From Deltaproteobacteria bacterium (GTDB lineage: Bacteria > Myxococcota_A > Polyangia > Polyangiales > JADJMO01), in NCBI GenBank assembly GCA_022843175.1, contig JALHOE010000051.1:1-44014 (forward strand): a DNA stretch of 44,014 bases, read 5' to 3'. Made by a program: the position numbers and the translations under genes. How positions within the stretch are numbered: position 1 is the stretch's first letter; every line of letters starts with the position of its first letter. The notes under the pieces were generated by a model. The model ran no database searches. It was not told the DNA's origin and worked only from the letters and a program-made list of their open reading frames with translations. Of the stretch, positions 13,048 to 21,216 are shown piece by piece.

Positions 13048-14337
13048 TTAATCGGTGGTGCGTGGCACGCTGAAGAGCACGGTGATCGTGCCCGGCACGA
13101 TCACCGCGTAGTTGCGGCTGATCAGGCGGTCGCCATGGTAGGCGGACACCAGCGAAGGTGGGGTCGCGCGCGGGGGTAGGTTCACGAAGAGGGTCGTCCC
13201 CAGCGAGCCCGTCTCTTTGACCATTGTGTCGAGCGTGTTGTTGATGAAGCGGCCGGAGCGCACCGCCGCGTCGGTCGGCTCGACCGCGACGCGCATGCCC
13301 GCGATTGGGGTGTTCACGCAGTCGGCGGCGATCGAGATGAGGTGACCGCGGTCGGCCATGGTGTCGGTGCCGAGCAGCTTGCCGAGCACCGGAAGGTTCA
13401 CCGCCTCGACCACGAACATGCCGAAGGTGATGTCGCGCACCAGCGGAAAGCCGGGGTGGACGATCATCGGGACGAGCCCCGGTTTGTTGAGGGTGAGGCA
13501 GCCGCCGAACCCGGTCACCCCCGTCGGGAGCTCGAGCGTGATGTTGCCCTTCTCGTCGGTGACGTCGCTGACGATTGGCGCGGTGCAGTTGGCGCAGCTC
13601 CCTGCGTTGCATGCGCGGACCGTGACGCCCGGCACCGGATTGCGCGCGTTGTCGAAGCTCGTGACGTTCATGTCGAACCGGATCCTCGGCTTCGACGGCA
13701 GCTGCCAGCGGTAGCGACCGACGCACTCGAGTGCGCCGCCCTTGGCGAACGGGCAGGACGGGCAGGTCGTCGTCGACCAGCAGCGGCGCAGATCGTTGAC
13801 CTCGCTGTTGATCTGGGTGCCGAGCAGGCACTCCTGGGCGTGGTCCGGGTCGAGCCCGCTCTGCGCGATGCAGGAGAGTCCGCGCTCGCAGGCGCCGGTC
13901 TTCTCGGGGGTCCCGGCGCGAAGACACGCGAGGGTCTCGGTGCCGCACGGGGCGTCGAGGCACGCGCACCCGGGCCCGAAGATCGCGCCGAGGCCCGCGA
14001 CGCCGAGGCACGGCTCGGTGCACCGGCCGCGGAGGCAGAAATCGAGGGCGCGAAAGGCCTTGCCGGCGGCGGCGATGGGCGCCGCGCGTTCGCACAGCAT
14101 GCGGCAGTGCGCGTCGTTCGGTGGGCAGCGCGCGACGCACCGCTGAAGCGGATCGCAGGCGTCGTCGTCCGCGCAGAGCGCCCGCTCTGCCATGCAGGAC
14201 TGCGCAGCGCAGGTCGCGCATGCGGGGGCCGCGTAGGGGATCGGCCCCGGGCCCGTGGAGCGCGGGAGCACCTCGATCCCGAGCGCCGCGTCGCAGGCGA
14301 CGAGCGAGGCGATCAACGCGACGAGCCCCCCTCGCAT
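13048..14337 (-). CDS. Cys-rich lipoprotein A, paralogue of the 10252-11556 gene
   Basis: The ATG at 14337 lies 5 bases after the recR stop. A short signal ends in a lipobox (ASLVAC). The mature start is CDAALGIEVLPR, and an array of CxxC/CxxxC pairs follows (CATCAAQSC, CVARCPPNDAHCRMLC, CACLDAPCGTETLAC). The second half is beta-rich with repeating modules (GVTVRACNAGSCANC, TDEKGNITLELPTGVTGFGGC). Cysteine spacing and the TD.KG.ITL.LP...GGC block line up with the second lipoprotein, so the two are clearly paralogues that have diverged strongly. It is probably anchored in the outer membrane or periplasm. It is transcribed with recR upstream and the kinase downstream (55-base gap). The function is unknown. 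Confidence 0.85.
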   Translation of the reverse strand: MRGGLVALIASLVACDAALGIEVLPRSTGPGPIPYAAPACATCAAQSCMAERALCADDDACDPLQRCVARCPPNDAHCRMLCERAAPIAAAGKAFRALDFCLRGRCTEPCLGVAGLGAIFGPGCACLDAPCGTETLACLRAGTPEKTGACERGLSCIAQSGLDPDHAQECLLGTQINSEVNDLRRCWSTTTCPSCPFAKGGALECVGRYRWQLPSKPRIRFDMNVTSFDNARNPVPGVTVRACNAGSCANCTAPIVSDVTDEKGNITLELPTGVTGFGGCLTLNKPGLVPMIVHPGFPLVRDITFGMFVVEAVNLPVLGKLLGTDTMADRGHLISIAADCVNTPIAGMRVAVEPTDAAVRSGRFINNTLDTMVKETGSLGTTLFVNLPPRATPPSLVSAYHGDRLISRNYAVIVPGTITVLFSVPRTTD

Positions 14338-14342
14338 CGCGA

Positions 14343-14954
14343 CTACCGCCGCCCGGCGATCGCGCGACCGAGGGTGACCTGGTCGGCGAACTCGAGGTCG
14401 CTGCCGTGGGGCACGCCGCTCGCGATCCGCGAGACCGCCGCGCCGGTCGTCGCGAGCTCGCGCGACAGGAGCAGCGCTGTCGCCTCGCCGTCGACCGACG
14501 GGGGCGTGGCGACGATCACCTCGCGGATGCCCTCGTCGACGATGCGCTGCTTGAGGAGGTCGAGGGGTAGATCGTCCGGACCGACGCCCTCGAGCGGCGA
14601 GACCAGCTTGCCGAGCACGAAGTAGCGGCCACGCATCGCGCCGCTCCGCTCGATGGCCGAGAGATCCTGCACGCGCGCGACGACGCAGAGCAGGGTGGGG
14701 TCGCGGCGCGAGTCGGCGCACACTTCGCACAGCAACGGCGACGCCGGGGCGCCGGGCTCGACCTCGGCGAGGTTGCCGCAGCGTTCGCAGGGGCGGACGC
14801 GCTCGTGCAGCTCCTCGAGCGCCTTGGCGAGCGCGAGCGACAGCGCGGGCTCCGCCGCCAAGAGGTGGAGCACGTAGCGCGCAGCCGTCCGCTCGCCGAC
14901 GCCGGGGAGTCGCTCGAGGAGACGCGCGACGATCCGCGCGTGACGCGGCAACAT
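14343..14954 (-). CDS. recR: Recombination mediator RecR
   Basis: RecR works with RecO and RecF to load RecA on gapped DNA. At 203 residues it has the normal family length. An N-terminal helix-hairpin-helix region (LLERLPGVGERTAARY) is followed by a zinc finger with Cys56, Cys59, Cys76 and Cys79, and then a TOPRIM domain (LLCVVARVQDLSAIERSG, GRYFVLGKLVSPLEGVGPDD). The ATG at 14954 overlaps the ybaB stop as TGATG; the frame remains open upstream inside ybaB but that extension has no homology. The order dnaX-ybaB-recR is the classic recombination/replication operon. Confidence 0.96.
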   Translation of the reverse strand: MLPRHARIVARLLERLPGVGERTAARYVLHLLAAEPALSLALAKALEELHERVRPCERCGNLAEVEPGAPASPLLCEVCADSRRDPTLLCVVARVQDLSAIERSGAMRGRYFVLGKLVSPLEGVGPDDLPLDLLKQRIVDEGIREVIVATPPSVDGEATALLLSRELATTGAAVSRIASGVPHGSDLEFADQVTLGRAIAGRR

Positions 14955-15268
14955 CAGCCGGTGAGGCCGGGGATCTTGAGACCGCCGGTGGCCTTGGCGA
15001 CCTCGGCCTCGACCTCTTTCTCGCAGATCTCGTGGGCCGCGTTGATCGCCGCGGCGATCGAGTCGAGCACGACCTCGCGGTCCTCGCCCTTGTAGAACTC
15101 CTCGTCGACCTCGATGCGCGCGACCTTGCGCTCGCCGGTGACGGTGGCGGCGACGCGGTCGCCGGCGACCTTGGCCGTCCACTCCTTGGCTTTCATCTCT
15201 TCGTGGATGGCGGCGATCTTGCGCTGTACGCGCGCAGCCTGGCGCATCAGCTCGTTCATGTTCGACAT
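14954..15268 (-). CDS. ybaB: YbaB/EbfC family nucleoid-associated protein
   Basis: This 104-residue protein has the usual YbaB length and pattern: an N-terminal helix (MNELMRQAARVQRKIAAIHEEM), a beta hairpin (VAGDRVAATVTGERKVARIEVDEEF) and a long C-terminal helix ending with a Gly-rich tail (GGLKIPGLTG). The family forms dimers that bind DNA and sits between dnaX and recR in many bacteria. It lies 11 bases downstream of dnaX and overlaps recR. Confidence 0.95.
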   Translation of the reverse strand: MSNMNELMRQAARVQRKIAAIHEEMKAKEWTAKVAGDRVAATVTGERKVARIEVDEEFYKGEDREVVLDSIAAAINAAHEICEKEVEAEVAKATGGLKIPGLTG

Positions 15269-15279
15269 GGCAACCTCAC

Positions 15280-17100
15280 TCAGTCGTCGTTGGGGAGCTT
15301 CACGTTCCGCACTTCGGCTTTGAAAATCGAGATCGCGTCTTGTACGGCGGGGTGCGCGATCGCCTCACGGCGCGCCGCGTCCATCGCCTGCGACCTCTGC
15401 TCGCTCGAGAGCTGCGCCAGGGTGCGACCGGAGAGCCCGCCCTCGCAGAGGACAAACCGCGCCGCGGCGCCGAGCTCGTTCTTGGTGGCGCGGGTGAACG
15501 CGTCGCCGATCTGGGGGTCTCCGAGCTGCGCCGCGAGAAAGGACCGCTTCTCATAGGCGATCTCGAGCGCCTCGCCGTCGCAGCGGACGATGACGCCGTG
15601 CTCGAGGAGCGAGCCCCAGGTGGCCCGCTCCTGCCGAAGGCGAGCCGCCACCGCGCGCACGCGCTCGACGACCGAGGGCGTGAGGATGCCGTCCGGCTGC
15701 ACGACCGGGCCGACGACCGTGGCCACGATCGACGACGCGTCGGGGGCGATGGCGCGTGCCGCACTGGCCGCGCCCCGCGGGGCCATCTGCTGCGGGGGCA
15801 TCTGCTGCGGGGCCATCTGCTGCGGGGGCATCTGCTGCGGCGCCGAGGCCACCGGGGGCGGGGCTGCGCTCGCCGGCGGCGGGCGCTGGGGGGTGGTGGG
15901 CGTCGTCGGCGGGCGCTGGCCGCCGGTCGGCGGACGGGGTGCGCCACCGCCCCCACCGAGCTTGCGTTCGAGCTCCGAAAGCCGCTCGAGGAGCGAATCG
16001 ACGGGGATGAGCGGCGGACGTCGCGCGAGCCGCACCGCGGCCATCTCGAGCGCGTGCCGAGGGTTCTGCGCCTTGGCGAGCTCGTCCATCGCGCGCGACA
16101 TGCCCTGGAAGATGCGCGCGAGGTCGTCCGGCTCGGCGGCGGCAGCGAGCGCCTTGACGTCGGCGAGCTCGGCGTCCGCGAGATCGAGCAGCGGCTCGGG
16201 GTCGGGGACGACCCGGGCGACCACGAGATCGCGACAGCGACGGAGCAGATCGCGCGCGACGTGCACGAGGTCGAAGCCGCCGGCCGCGAGGCGCTCGATC
16301 TGCCGCAGCGCATCGGCGGCGCGGCCCTCGACGATGGAGCTCGCGAGCCCGTGCAGCGCGGCGCGGTCGGCCACGCCGAGCACCTTGGCGACCTCGTCGC
16401 CGACGAGCTTGTCGCCGCCGAAGGCGATGACCTGATCGAGGATCGACAGCGCGTCGCGCATGGAGCCCGCGGCCTCGCGCGAGACGAGCTGGATCGCGGC
16501 CTCGTCGGCGTGGATCTTCTCGACCGACAGGATGTGGCGCACCCGCTCGGCGATGCGGGCTGCGGCGATCATCTTGAAATCGAACCGCTGACAGCGCGAA
16601 AGGATCGTGATCGGGACCTTGTGAACCTCGGTCGTCGCGAAGATGAACTTCACGTGCGGCGGCGGCTCCTCGAGCGTCTTGAGGAACGCGTTCCACGCGT
16701 TGCCCGAGAGCATGTGCACCTCGTCGACGATGAGGATCTTGAAGCGATCGCGCGCGGGCCGGTACGGCAGCGACTCCTGGATCCGGCGGACGTCGTCGAC
16801 GCCGGTGTGGGACGCGGCGTCGATCTCCTGCACGTCGACGTCGACGCCGGCGGCGATTTCCTTGCAGGGCGAGCACTCGAGGCAGGGCGTCGCCGTGGGG
16901 CCGTTCACGCAGTTGAGCGCCTTCGCCAGGATGCGCGCGCTCGTGGTCTTGCCGACGCCGCGGACGCCCGTGAACAGGAACGCGTGCGCGACGCGGCCCT
17001 GCTGGATGGCGTTGCCGAGCGTGCGCGAGACGTGCTCCTGACCGACGAGGTCCTCGAAGGTCTGCGGACGCCACTTACGTGCAAGGACGAGGTAACTCAC
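15280..17100 (-). CDS. dnaX: DNA polymerase III subunit tau/gamma DnaX
   Basis: This is the clamp-loader ATPase and scaffold of the replicase. Domain I has Walker A GVRGVGKT (residues 45-52), the zinc-binding Cys64, Cys73, Cys76 and Cys79, Walker B ILIVDEVH (residues 122-129) and the sensor/SRC motif (ILSRCQRFDF). Domain III (about 230-360) is followed by a Pro/Gln/Met-rich linker (encoded near 15779-15842) and a C-terminal polymerase-binding domain. At 606 residues it is tau-like. I see no A-rich slippery heptamer of the kind used in Escherichia coli to make the shorter gamma form. It begins a leftward run of seven genes that ends at 9239. Confidence 0.97.
   Translation of the reverse strand: MSYLVLARKWRPQTFEDLVGQEHVSRTLGNAIQQGRVAHAFLFTGVRGVGKTTSARILAKALNCVNGPTATPCLECSPCKEIAAGVDVDVQEIDAASHTGVDDVRRIQESLPYRPARDRFKILIVDEVHMLSGNAWNAFLKTLEEPPPHVKFIFATTEVHKVPITILSRCQRFDFKMIAAARIAERVRHILSVEKIHADEAAIQLVSREAAGSMRDALSILDQVIAFGGDKLVGDEVAKVLGVADRAALHGLASSIVEGRAADALRQIERLAAGGFDLVHVARDLLRRCRDLVVARVVPDPEPLLDLADAELADVKALAAAAEPDDLARIFQGMSRAMDELAKAQNPRHALEMAAVRLARRPPLIPVDSLLERLSELERKLGGGGGAPRPPTGGQRPPTTPTTPQRPPPASAAPPPVASAPQQMPPQQMAPQQMPPQQMAPRGAASAARAIAPDASSIVATVVGPVVQPDGILTPSVVERVRAVAARLRQERATWGSLLEHGVIVRCDGEALEIAYEKRSFLAAQLGDPQIGDAFTRATKNELGAAARFVLCEGGLSGRTLAQLSSEQRSQAMDAARREAIAHPAVQDAISIFKAEVRNVKLPNDD
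15779..15842 (-). repeat. Four-copy 15-bp tandem repeat inside dnaX
   Basis: A 15-base unit containing ATCTGCTGC (plus strand) occurs about four times, alternating GGGGCC and GGGGGC flanks. It encodes Pro-Gln-Gln-Met-Ala/Pro repeats in the interdomain linker. The period is a multiple of three, so the frame is kept. Confidence 0.85.
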
Positions 17101-17204
17101 GAGCGGTCTGCGGTGGTACCGCGAGCGTCGCTGGGCGTCACCTCGCGTCGCACGAGCGCCTGATCTCGGCCGTCCGGGCGCTGCCGGTGGGGGAATTCGC
17201 CCGC
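17101..17204. other. Gap between dnaX and the zinc-ribbon gene
   Basis: Both flanking genes point left, so these 104 bases are upstream of dnaX. I found no strong -35/-10 pair or stable hairpin. Any dnaX promoter must lie here or within the zinc-ribbon gene. Confidence 0.4.
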
Positions 17205-17498
17205 TCAGCGATCGTCTTGCGCGTAGTCGCTCACGTCCGTCGTGGTGTCGAACACCTGACCGCAGCGACGGCAGAGGTAATCGATGCGGTGGGGCTTCTG
17301 CGAGATGCCCATCGACACCACGAACAGCTGCCAGAAACCGTATTTCGGGTCGGCCGTGACCATGTAGTGGGAACGGGTGTGGCCGCAGCGGCAGCGGGGC
17401 GAATCGTCGGACACGAGGCCGGGACTCTGGTGCTTCCGCCGCGCGTTGTCTAGCCGCCGTGCAATATCGCTCGGCAGCTCATGCGGCCGGACTTTCAC
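17205..17498 (-). CDS. Small zinc-ribbon hypothetical protein, 97 aa
   Basis: Two Cys pairs, CRCGH at about residues 36-40 and CRRCG at about residues 76-80, look like the knuckles of a zinc ribbon; the first is tighter than the usual CxxC. The segment between them is hydrophobic and aromatic (YGFWQLFVVSMGI), typical of a small beta-sheet core. The start is a GTG; no ATG is suitably placed. It is divergent from the next gene with only about 29 bases between starts, so they may share a control region. The function is unknown. Confidence 0.65.
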   Translation of the reverse strand: MKVRPHELPSDIARRLDNARRKHQSPGLVSDDSPRCRCGHTRSHYMVTADPKYGFWQLFVVSMGISQKPHRIDYLCRRCGQVFDTTTDVSDYAQDDR

Positions 17499-17527
17499 GC
17501 CGCCAGCCGTGGCATATTGCCGGTGCC

Positions 17528-20329
17528 GTGCGCGACTCCGAAGACGTTCCTCATCTGCTCTCGCTCTCGGAGCTCGCCTCCGCGTCGGAGCTGCGCGCGT
17601 CCGGCGATCGGCCGTCGCGCGTGCGGAGGTCGCGTCCGCGGATCGACCCGTCCGCGACGGCGCTCGGCGGCAAGGGCTCGCGCCTGGTGTGGCTCGTCCG
17701 CAACGGGTTCGCGGTCCCCGACGCGCGCATCCTCCCCTCCGAGATCTTCGACGCGATCGCGCGCGACGTGCTGCCGCCGGGACACGACGTGCGCACGCTG
17801 CTCCGCCTCGCCGGCACCCGCGAGGGCATGGAGCGCGCGGGCAAGGCGCACGGCCGCCTCCGCGAGGCGCGGCTGCCGTCGTGGCTCGAGGCCGAGATCG
17901 CGCGGATCTGGTCCGAGCTCGCGCCGCACGCGCCGTGGGGCCTCGCGGTCCGCTCCAGCGCCACCTGCGAGGACTCCGCCGCGGGCTCGCTCGCCGGTCT
18001 CGCCACCACCCGGCTCGGCGTCCGCGGCGCGGGCGAGATCGCCGACGCGCTCCGTGAGGTGTGGGCGTCGCTGCTGCTGCCGCGCGCCCTCGCCTACCTC
18101 GAGCGTCGCGGGATTCACCACGCCTCGATGGCGGTGATCCTTCAGGTGATCGTGCCGGCGGTCGCGAGCGGCGTCGCCATCGCCACCGAGGCGCCGCTCG
18201 GCCAGTCGTCCACGCGCAGCGTGGAGATCCTCGTCAACGCCACCTACGGCCTCGGTGCGCCGGTCGTCAGCGGCGTCGCCTCGCCCGACGTGCTCCGCAT
18301 CCACGCGCCGATCCCGCGCGACGACGCGCCCCCGGCCGAGGAGACGCGCGTCGTCGAGCAGACGATCGCGCACAAGGCGCGCTCGCTCGTGGTCGGCCCC
18401 TCGGGCCCGACCGCCAACGACATCCCCGAGGCGCGCCGCGATCGTCCGGCGCTCTCGCCCAAGAGCGTCCACGACCTGTCGGCCGCGTGCGCGCGCCTCG
18501 CAACGCTCGGTCCCGGGCCGTGGGAGGTCGAGCTGGCGATCGACGGCGCAGAGACGCTGTGGATGCTGCAGGCTCGCCCGGTCGTCGACACCGGCCTCCC
18601 CGAGGGCGGCGACGAGACGACGGTGTGGTCGTGCGCGAACCTGGCCGAAGCTCTGCCCGGCGTGGCCACGCCGCTCACGTGGTCGGTCGCCGCGAACTTC
18701 TCCGAGCTCGGCTTCCGGCGCGCGTTCGCGGCGCTCGGCGCCGTGGTCCCGCGCGGCACCAAGCTCGTGGCCAGCGTGCAGGGGCGCTTCTACCTCAACC
18801 TCACGGCGTTCATGCGCGTCGCCGCGAGCGTGCCCGGCCTCGATCCAGCCACGCTCCTCGAGCTCGGGGGCGGCGCCGCCGTCGACCTCTTGCAGAGCCA
18901 GGTCGAGGGCGTCTCCAAGAAGGGCTTCTACGCGCGGCTGCCGTTCACCGCGACGCGCGCCCTGCGCGAACAGGCCCGCCTCGACAGCGAGCTGACGATC
19001 TACGAGCGCGAGGCCACCCGATCTCGCGCGGCGTTCGAGGCGCTCGACCTCGGGATCCTCACCGACGACGGAGTCGCCACCACGCTCCGCGATCTGCAGC
19101 GGTTCCTCGATCGCACCGGCGCGTTGATGCTCAGCTGCGCGTCCAACGCGCTCGGCTCGTTCGTCGCGCTCCGCGCGCTGCTCGCGCGGTGGGTCGATCC
19201 GGCGAGCGCGACGCAGCTCGCCGGCGATCTCACGGCCGGCGGCGCGGGCAAGGGGCTCGGCGATCTCGAGAGCGCGCGGCCGACGATCGCCCTCGCGCGC
19301 ATCGCCGAGATCGCCCTCGCCGACGCCGTCGCGCGCGACGTCATCCTCGCCGGCGTCACGCGGATCGTCGACGTCCCGCGCGGCCCCACGCGCGACGCGC
19401 TCGAGCGTTGGATCGCCGCCTACGGCGACCGCGCCATCCGCGAGGCCGAGCTCGCGACGCCGCGCTGGCGCGAGGACGCGTCGTTCCCGCTCGCGACCCT
19501 CGCGCTCTACATCCGGCGCGGGCTCGAGGGCCGCTCGTTCTCGCCGCAGACGGTCGAGGTCGGCGCGCGCGCCGACGACGCGACGCGCACGGTCGAGGGC
19601 AAGCTCGGCATCGTGCAGCGCACCGCGCTCCGCCACCTCATCGCGCGCTGCCACAAGTTCGCGCGCCTCCGCGAGCGCATGCGGGCGTGGGTCACCTGGG
19701 TGCTCGGCGCGATCCGCGTCGCGGCGCTCGAGGCCGAGCGGCGCCTGTCGCGTCGCGAGCCGGCGCTCTCGCCGCACGGGGAGATCCCGGCGGTGTTCTT
19801 CTGCACCGTCGACGAGATCCTGGCGGTGCTGCGCGGCGAGAACCGCGCGATCGCGCGCGTCGTCGAGCTGCGACGCGCGGAGTACGCGCGCGATCTCGCG
19901 CGCCCCGATCCCGAGACCACGTTCGTCGGTCGCCCGTCCCCGGTCCGACTCGAGGCCCTCGGCGGGACGGTGCTGCAGGGTCATGGCGCGGCGCCCGGCG
20001 TCGTCGTCGGACCGGTGCGCGTCCTCGGCTCGCCGGCCGAGGCCGCGAAGCTCCGGCCCGGCGAAATCCTCGTCACCCGCACGACCGACGTCGGCTGGAC
20101 GCCGCTGTTCCTCGCCGCGGCCGGGGTCGTCACCGAGCTCGGCGGACCGCTGTCGCACGCCGCGATCGTCGCGCGCGAGCTCGGCGTGCCCTGCGTCGTC
20201 AACGCCGGCGGCGCCACAAAAAGGCTCCGCGACGGCGCGATCGTTCGACTCGACGGGCACCGCGGTGTCGTCGAGGTCGTGCCGGATGCGAGCCCCGTGG
20301 TCGAGTCGCCCGCCGCGGAAGCGCGATGA
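17528..20329 (+). CDS. PEP-synthase/rifampin-phosphotransferase-like enzyme (ATP-binding plus swivelling His domains)
   Basis: The N-terminal ATP-binding domain shows GGKGSRLVWL (GGKG at 47-50), AVRSSATCEDSA, and the closing WEVELAIDG...LWMLQARPVV. A middle region of about 450 residues has no obvious match. The C-terminal swivelling domain has GGPLSHAAIVARELGVP with phospho-accepting His877. The protein stops 56 residues later, so the C-terminal PEP-binding barrel of PEP synthase is absent. The domain order therefore matches rifampin phosphotransferases and related antibiotic-modifying enzymes (ATP domain, substrate domain, His domain), which transfer the beta phosphate of ATP to a substrate. 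The substrate here cannot be told. The GTG at 17528 avoids overlap with the divergent gene; an in-frame ATG at 17459 is an alternative. It ends in an ATGA overlap with the pseudouridine synthase gene. Confidence 0.85.
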   Translation: MRDSEDVPHLLSLSELASASELRASGDRPSRVRRSRPRIDPSATALGGKGSRLVWLVRNGFAVPDARILPSEIFDAIARDVLPPGHDVRTLLRLAGTREGMERAGKAHGRLREARLPSWLEAEIARIWSELAPHAPWGLAVRSSATCEDSAAGSLAGLATTRLGVRGAGEIADALREVWASLLLPRALAYLERRGIHHASMAVILQVIVPAVASGVAIATEAPLGQSSTRSVEILVNATYGLGAPVVSGVASPDVLRIHAPIPRDDAPPAEETRVVEQTIAHKARSLVVGPSGPTANDIPEARRDRPALSPKSVHDLSAACARLATLGPGPWEVELAIDGAETLWMLQARPVVDTGLPEGGDETTVWSCANLAEALPGVATPLTWSVAANFSELGFRRAFAALGAVVPRGTKLVASVQGRFYLNLTAFMRVAASVPGLDPATLLELGGGAAVDLLQSQVEGVSKKGFYARLPFTATRALREQARLDSELTIYEREATRSRAAFEALDLGILTDDGVATTLRDLQRFLDRTGALMLSCASNALGSFVALRALLARWVDPASATQLAGDLTAGGAGKGLGDLESARPTIALARIAEIALADAVARDVILAGVTRIVDVPRGPTRDALERWIAAYGDRAIREAELATPRWREDASFPLATLALYIRRGLEGRSFSPQTVEVGARADDATRTVEGKLGIVQRTALRHLIARCHKFARLRERMRAWVTWVLGAIRVAALEAERRLSRREPALSPHGEIPAVFFCTVDEILAVLRGENRAIARVVELRRAEYARDLARPDPETTFVGRPSPVRLEALGGTVLQGHGAAPGVVVGPVRVLGSPAEAAKLRPGEILVTRTTDVGWTPLFLAAAGVVTELGGPLSHAAIVARELGVPCVVNAGGATKRLRDGAIVRLDGHRGVVEVVPDASPVVESPAAEAR

Positions 20330-21216
20330 GCAAGCGCTTCGTGGCGCCGGCCGACACCACGGTCGGGGCGATCCTGTCTCAGCTCGGCGAGGCCCTCGAC
20401 GCGATCACCGAGGGTCGCGTGTTCTGCGGACGTCGCCGCGTGCTCGGCGAGGGCGAGCGAGTCCATGCCGGCGAGGAGCTCCTCGTGCACCCGCCGCGCG
20501 ACGCGATCGCGCTGCCCGAGCCGTTCGTGCTCCACCACGGGGACGGCGTGCTGATCGTCGACAAGCCCGCGGGCATTCCGACGATCCCGGACACGATCGG
20601 CGCGCGCGGGACGCTCGTCGACCTCGCGGCGCGCGCGCTCTCCCTCTCGCGCGACGCGCTCCATCCCACGAGCCGTCTCGATCGCGAGGTGTCGGGCGTG
20701 GTGACGTTCGCCCTCGACGAGCGCGCCCGCGAAGCGCTCGCCACCGCGCGGGACGAGGGCCGGTACGAGCGGCGCTACGTGGCCATCGCCGCGGGGGTGC
20801 CGGGGGCCGGGCCGTGGACCTGGCCGATCGGTCGCGCGCGCGACCCCAAGCTCCGCCGTGCCGCGGCCGATGGAAAGCCCGCCGAGACGCGGGTTCGGGT
20901 CGTGGCCCAGCAGGGGCGGTTCGCCCTCCTCGTGCTCGCGCCGGTCACCGGGCGCACGCATCAGCTGCGCGTCCACGCATCGACGGCAGGGGCGCCCCTG
21001 GTCGGGGACCGCGCCTACGGCGGCCCCCCGCGCCTCACGCTTCCGAGCGGAAAGTCGCTCACCCTCGGTCGGGTCGCGCTGCACTGCGCCCGGGTGCGCA
21101 TCGAGACAAAGAATTGCATCATCCAGGCGTCGTCGCCCGTCTCACCCGAGCTCATTGGGTTGGCCGGCGATCTCGGCCTCGGTGGGTTCGAAGAGGCGCT
21201 CGCATGCGAAGTCTAA
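20326..21216 (+). CDS. RluA-family RNA pseudouridine synthase
   Basis: Members isomerise specific uridines in rRNA or tRNA. The N-terminal 60 residues look like a degenerate S4-like RNA-binding domain. The core starts with VLIVDKPAGIPTIP. The catalytic motif is SRLDREVSG with Asp119, where most members have HRLDRxTSG. The RNA-contacting motif GRTHQLRVHASTAGAPLVGDRAYG is intact. At 296 residues it has normal length. The ATG at 20326 overlaps the preceding stop, suggesting coupled translation. The exact target uridine cannot be assigned from sequence. Confidence 0.92.
   Translation: MSKRFVAPADTTVGAILSQLGEALDAITEGRVFCGRRRVLGEGERVHAGEELLVHPPRDAIALPEPFVLHHGDGVLIVDKPAGIPTIPDTIGARGTLVDLAARALSLSRDALHPTSRLDREVSGVVTFALDERAREALATARDEGRYERRYVAIAAGVPGAGPWTWPIGRARDPKLRRAAADGKPAETRVRVVAQQGRFALLVLAPVTGRTHQLRVHASTAGAPLVGDRAYGGPPRLTLPSGKSLTLGRVALHCARVRIETKNCIIQASSPVSPELIGLAGDLGLGGFEEALACEV

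Noticed and set aside
13048-14730. Longer version of lipoprotein A beginning inside recR
   Set aside because: The extension has no homology, and the ATG at 14337 gives a lipobox signal just after the recR stop.
15779-15842. Short regularly spaced repeats as a possible CRISPR array
   Set aside because: The units are directly tandem with no spacers, have a 15-base period and translate in frame within dnaX.
15280-17100. Programmed frameshift in dnaX that would make a gamma form
   Set aside because: No A-rich slippery heptamer with a following hairpin was found; GC-rich dnaX genes often make only tau or use other means.
17495-20260. Very long minus-strand open frame (over 900 codons) opposite the PEP-synthase-like gene
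   Set aside because: It is rich in Arg, Asp and Glu with no recognisable motif, as expected for the complementary frame of a high-GC gene, and the plus strand has clear conserved motifs.
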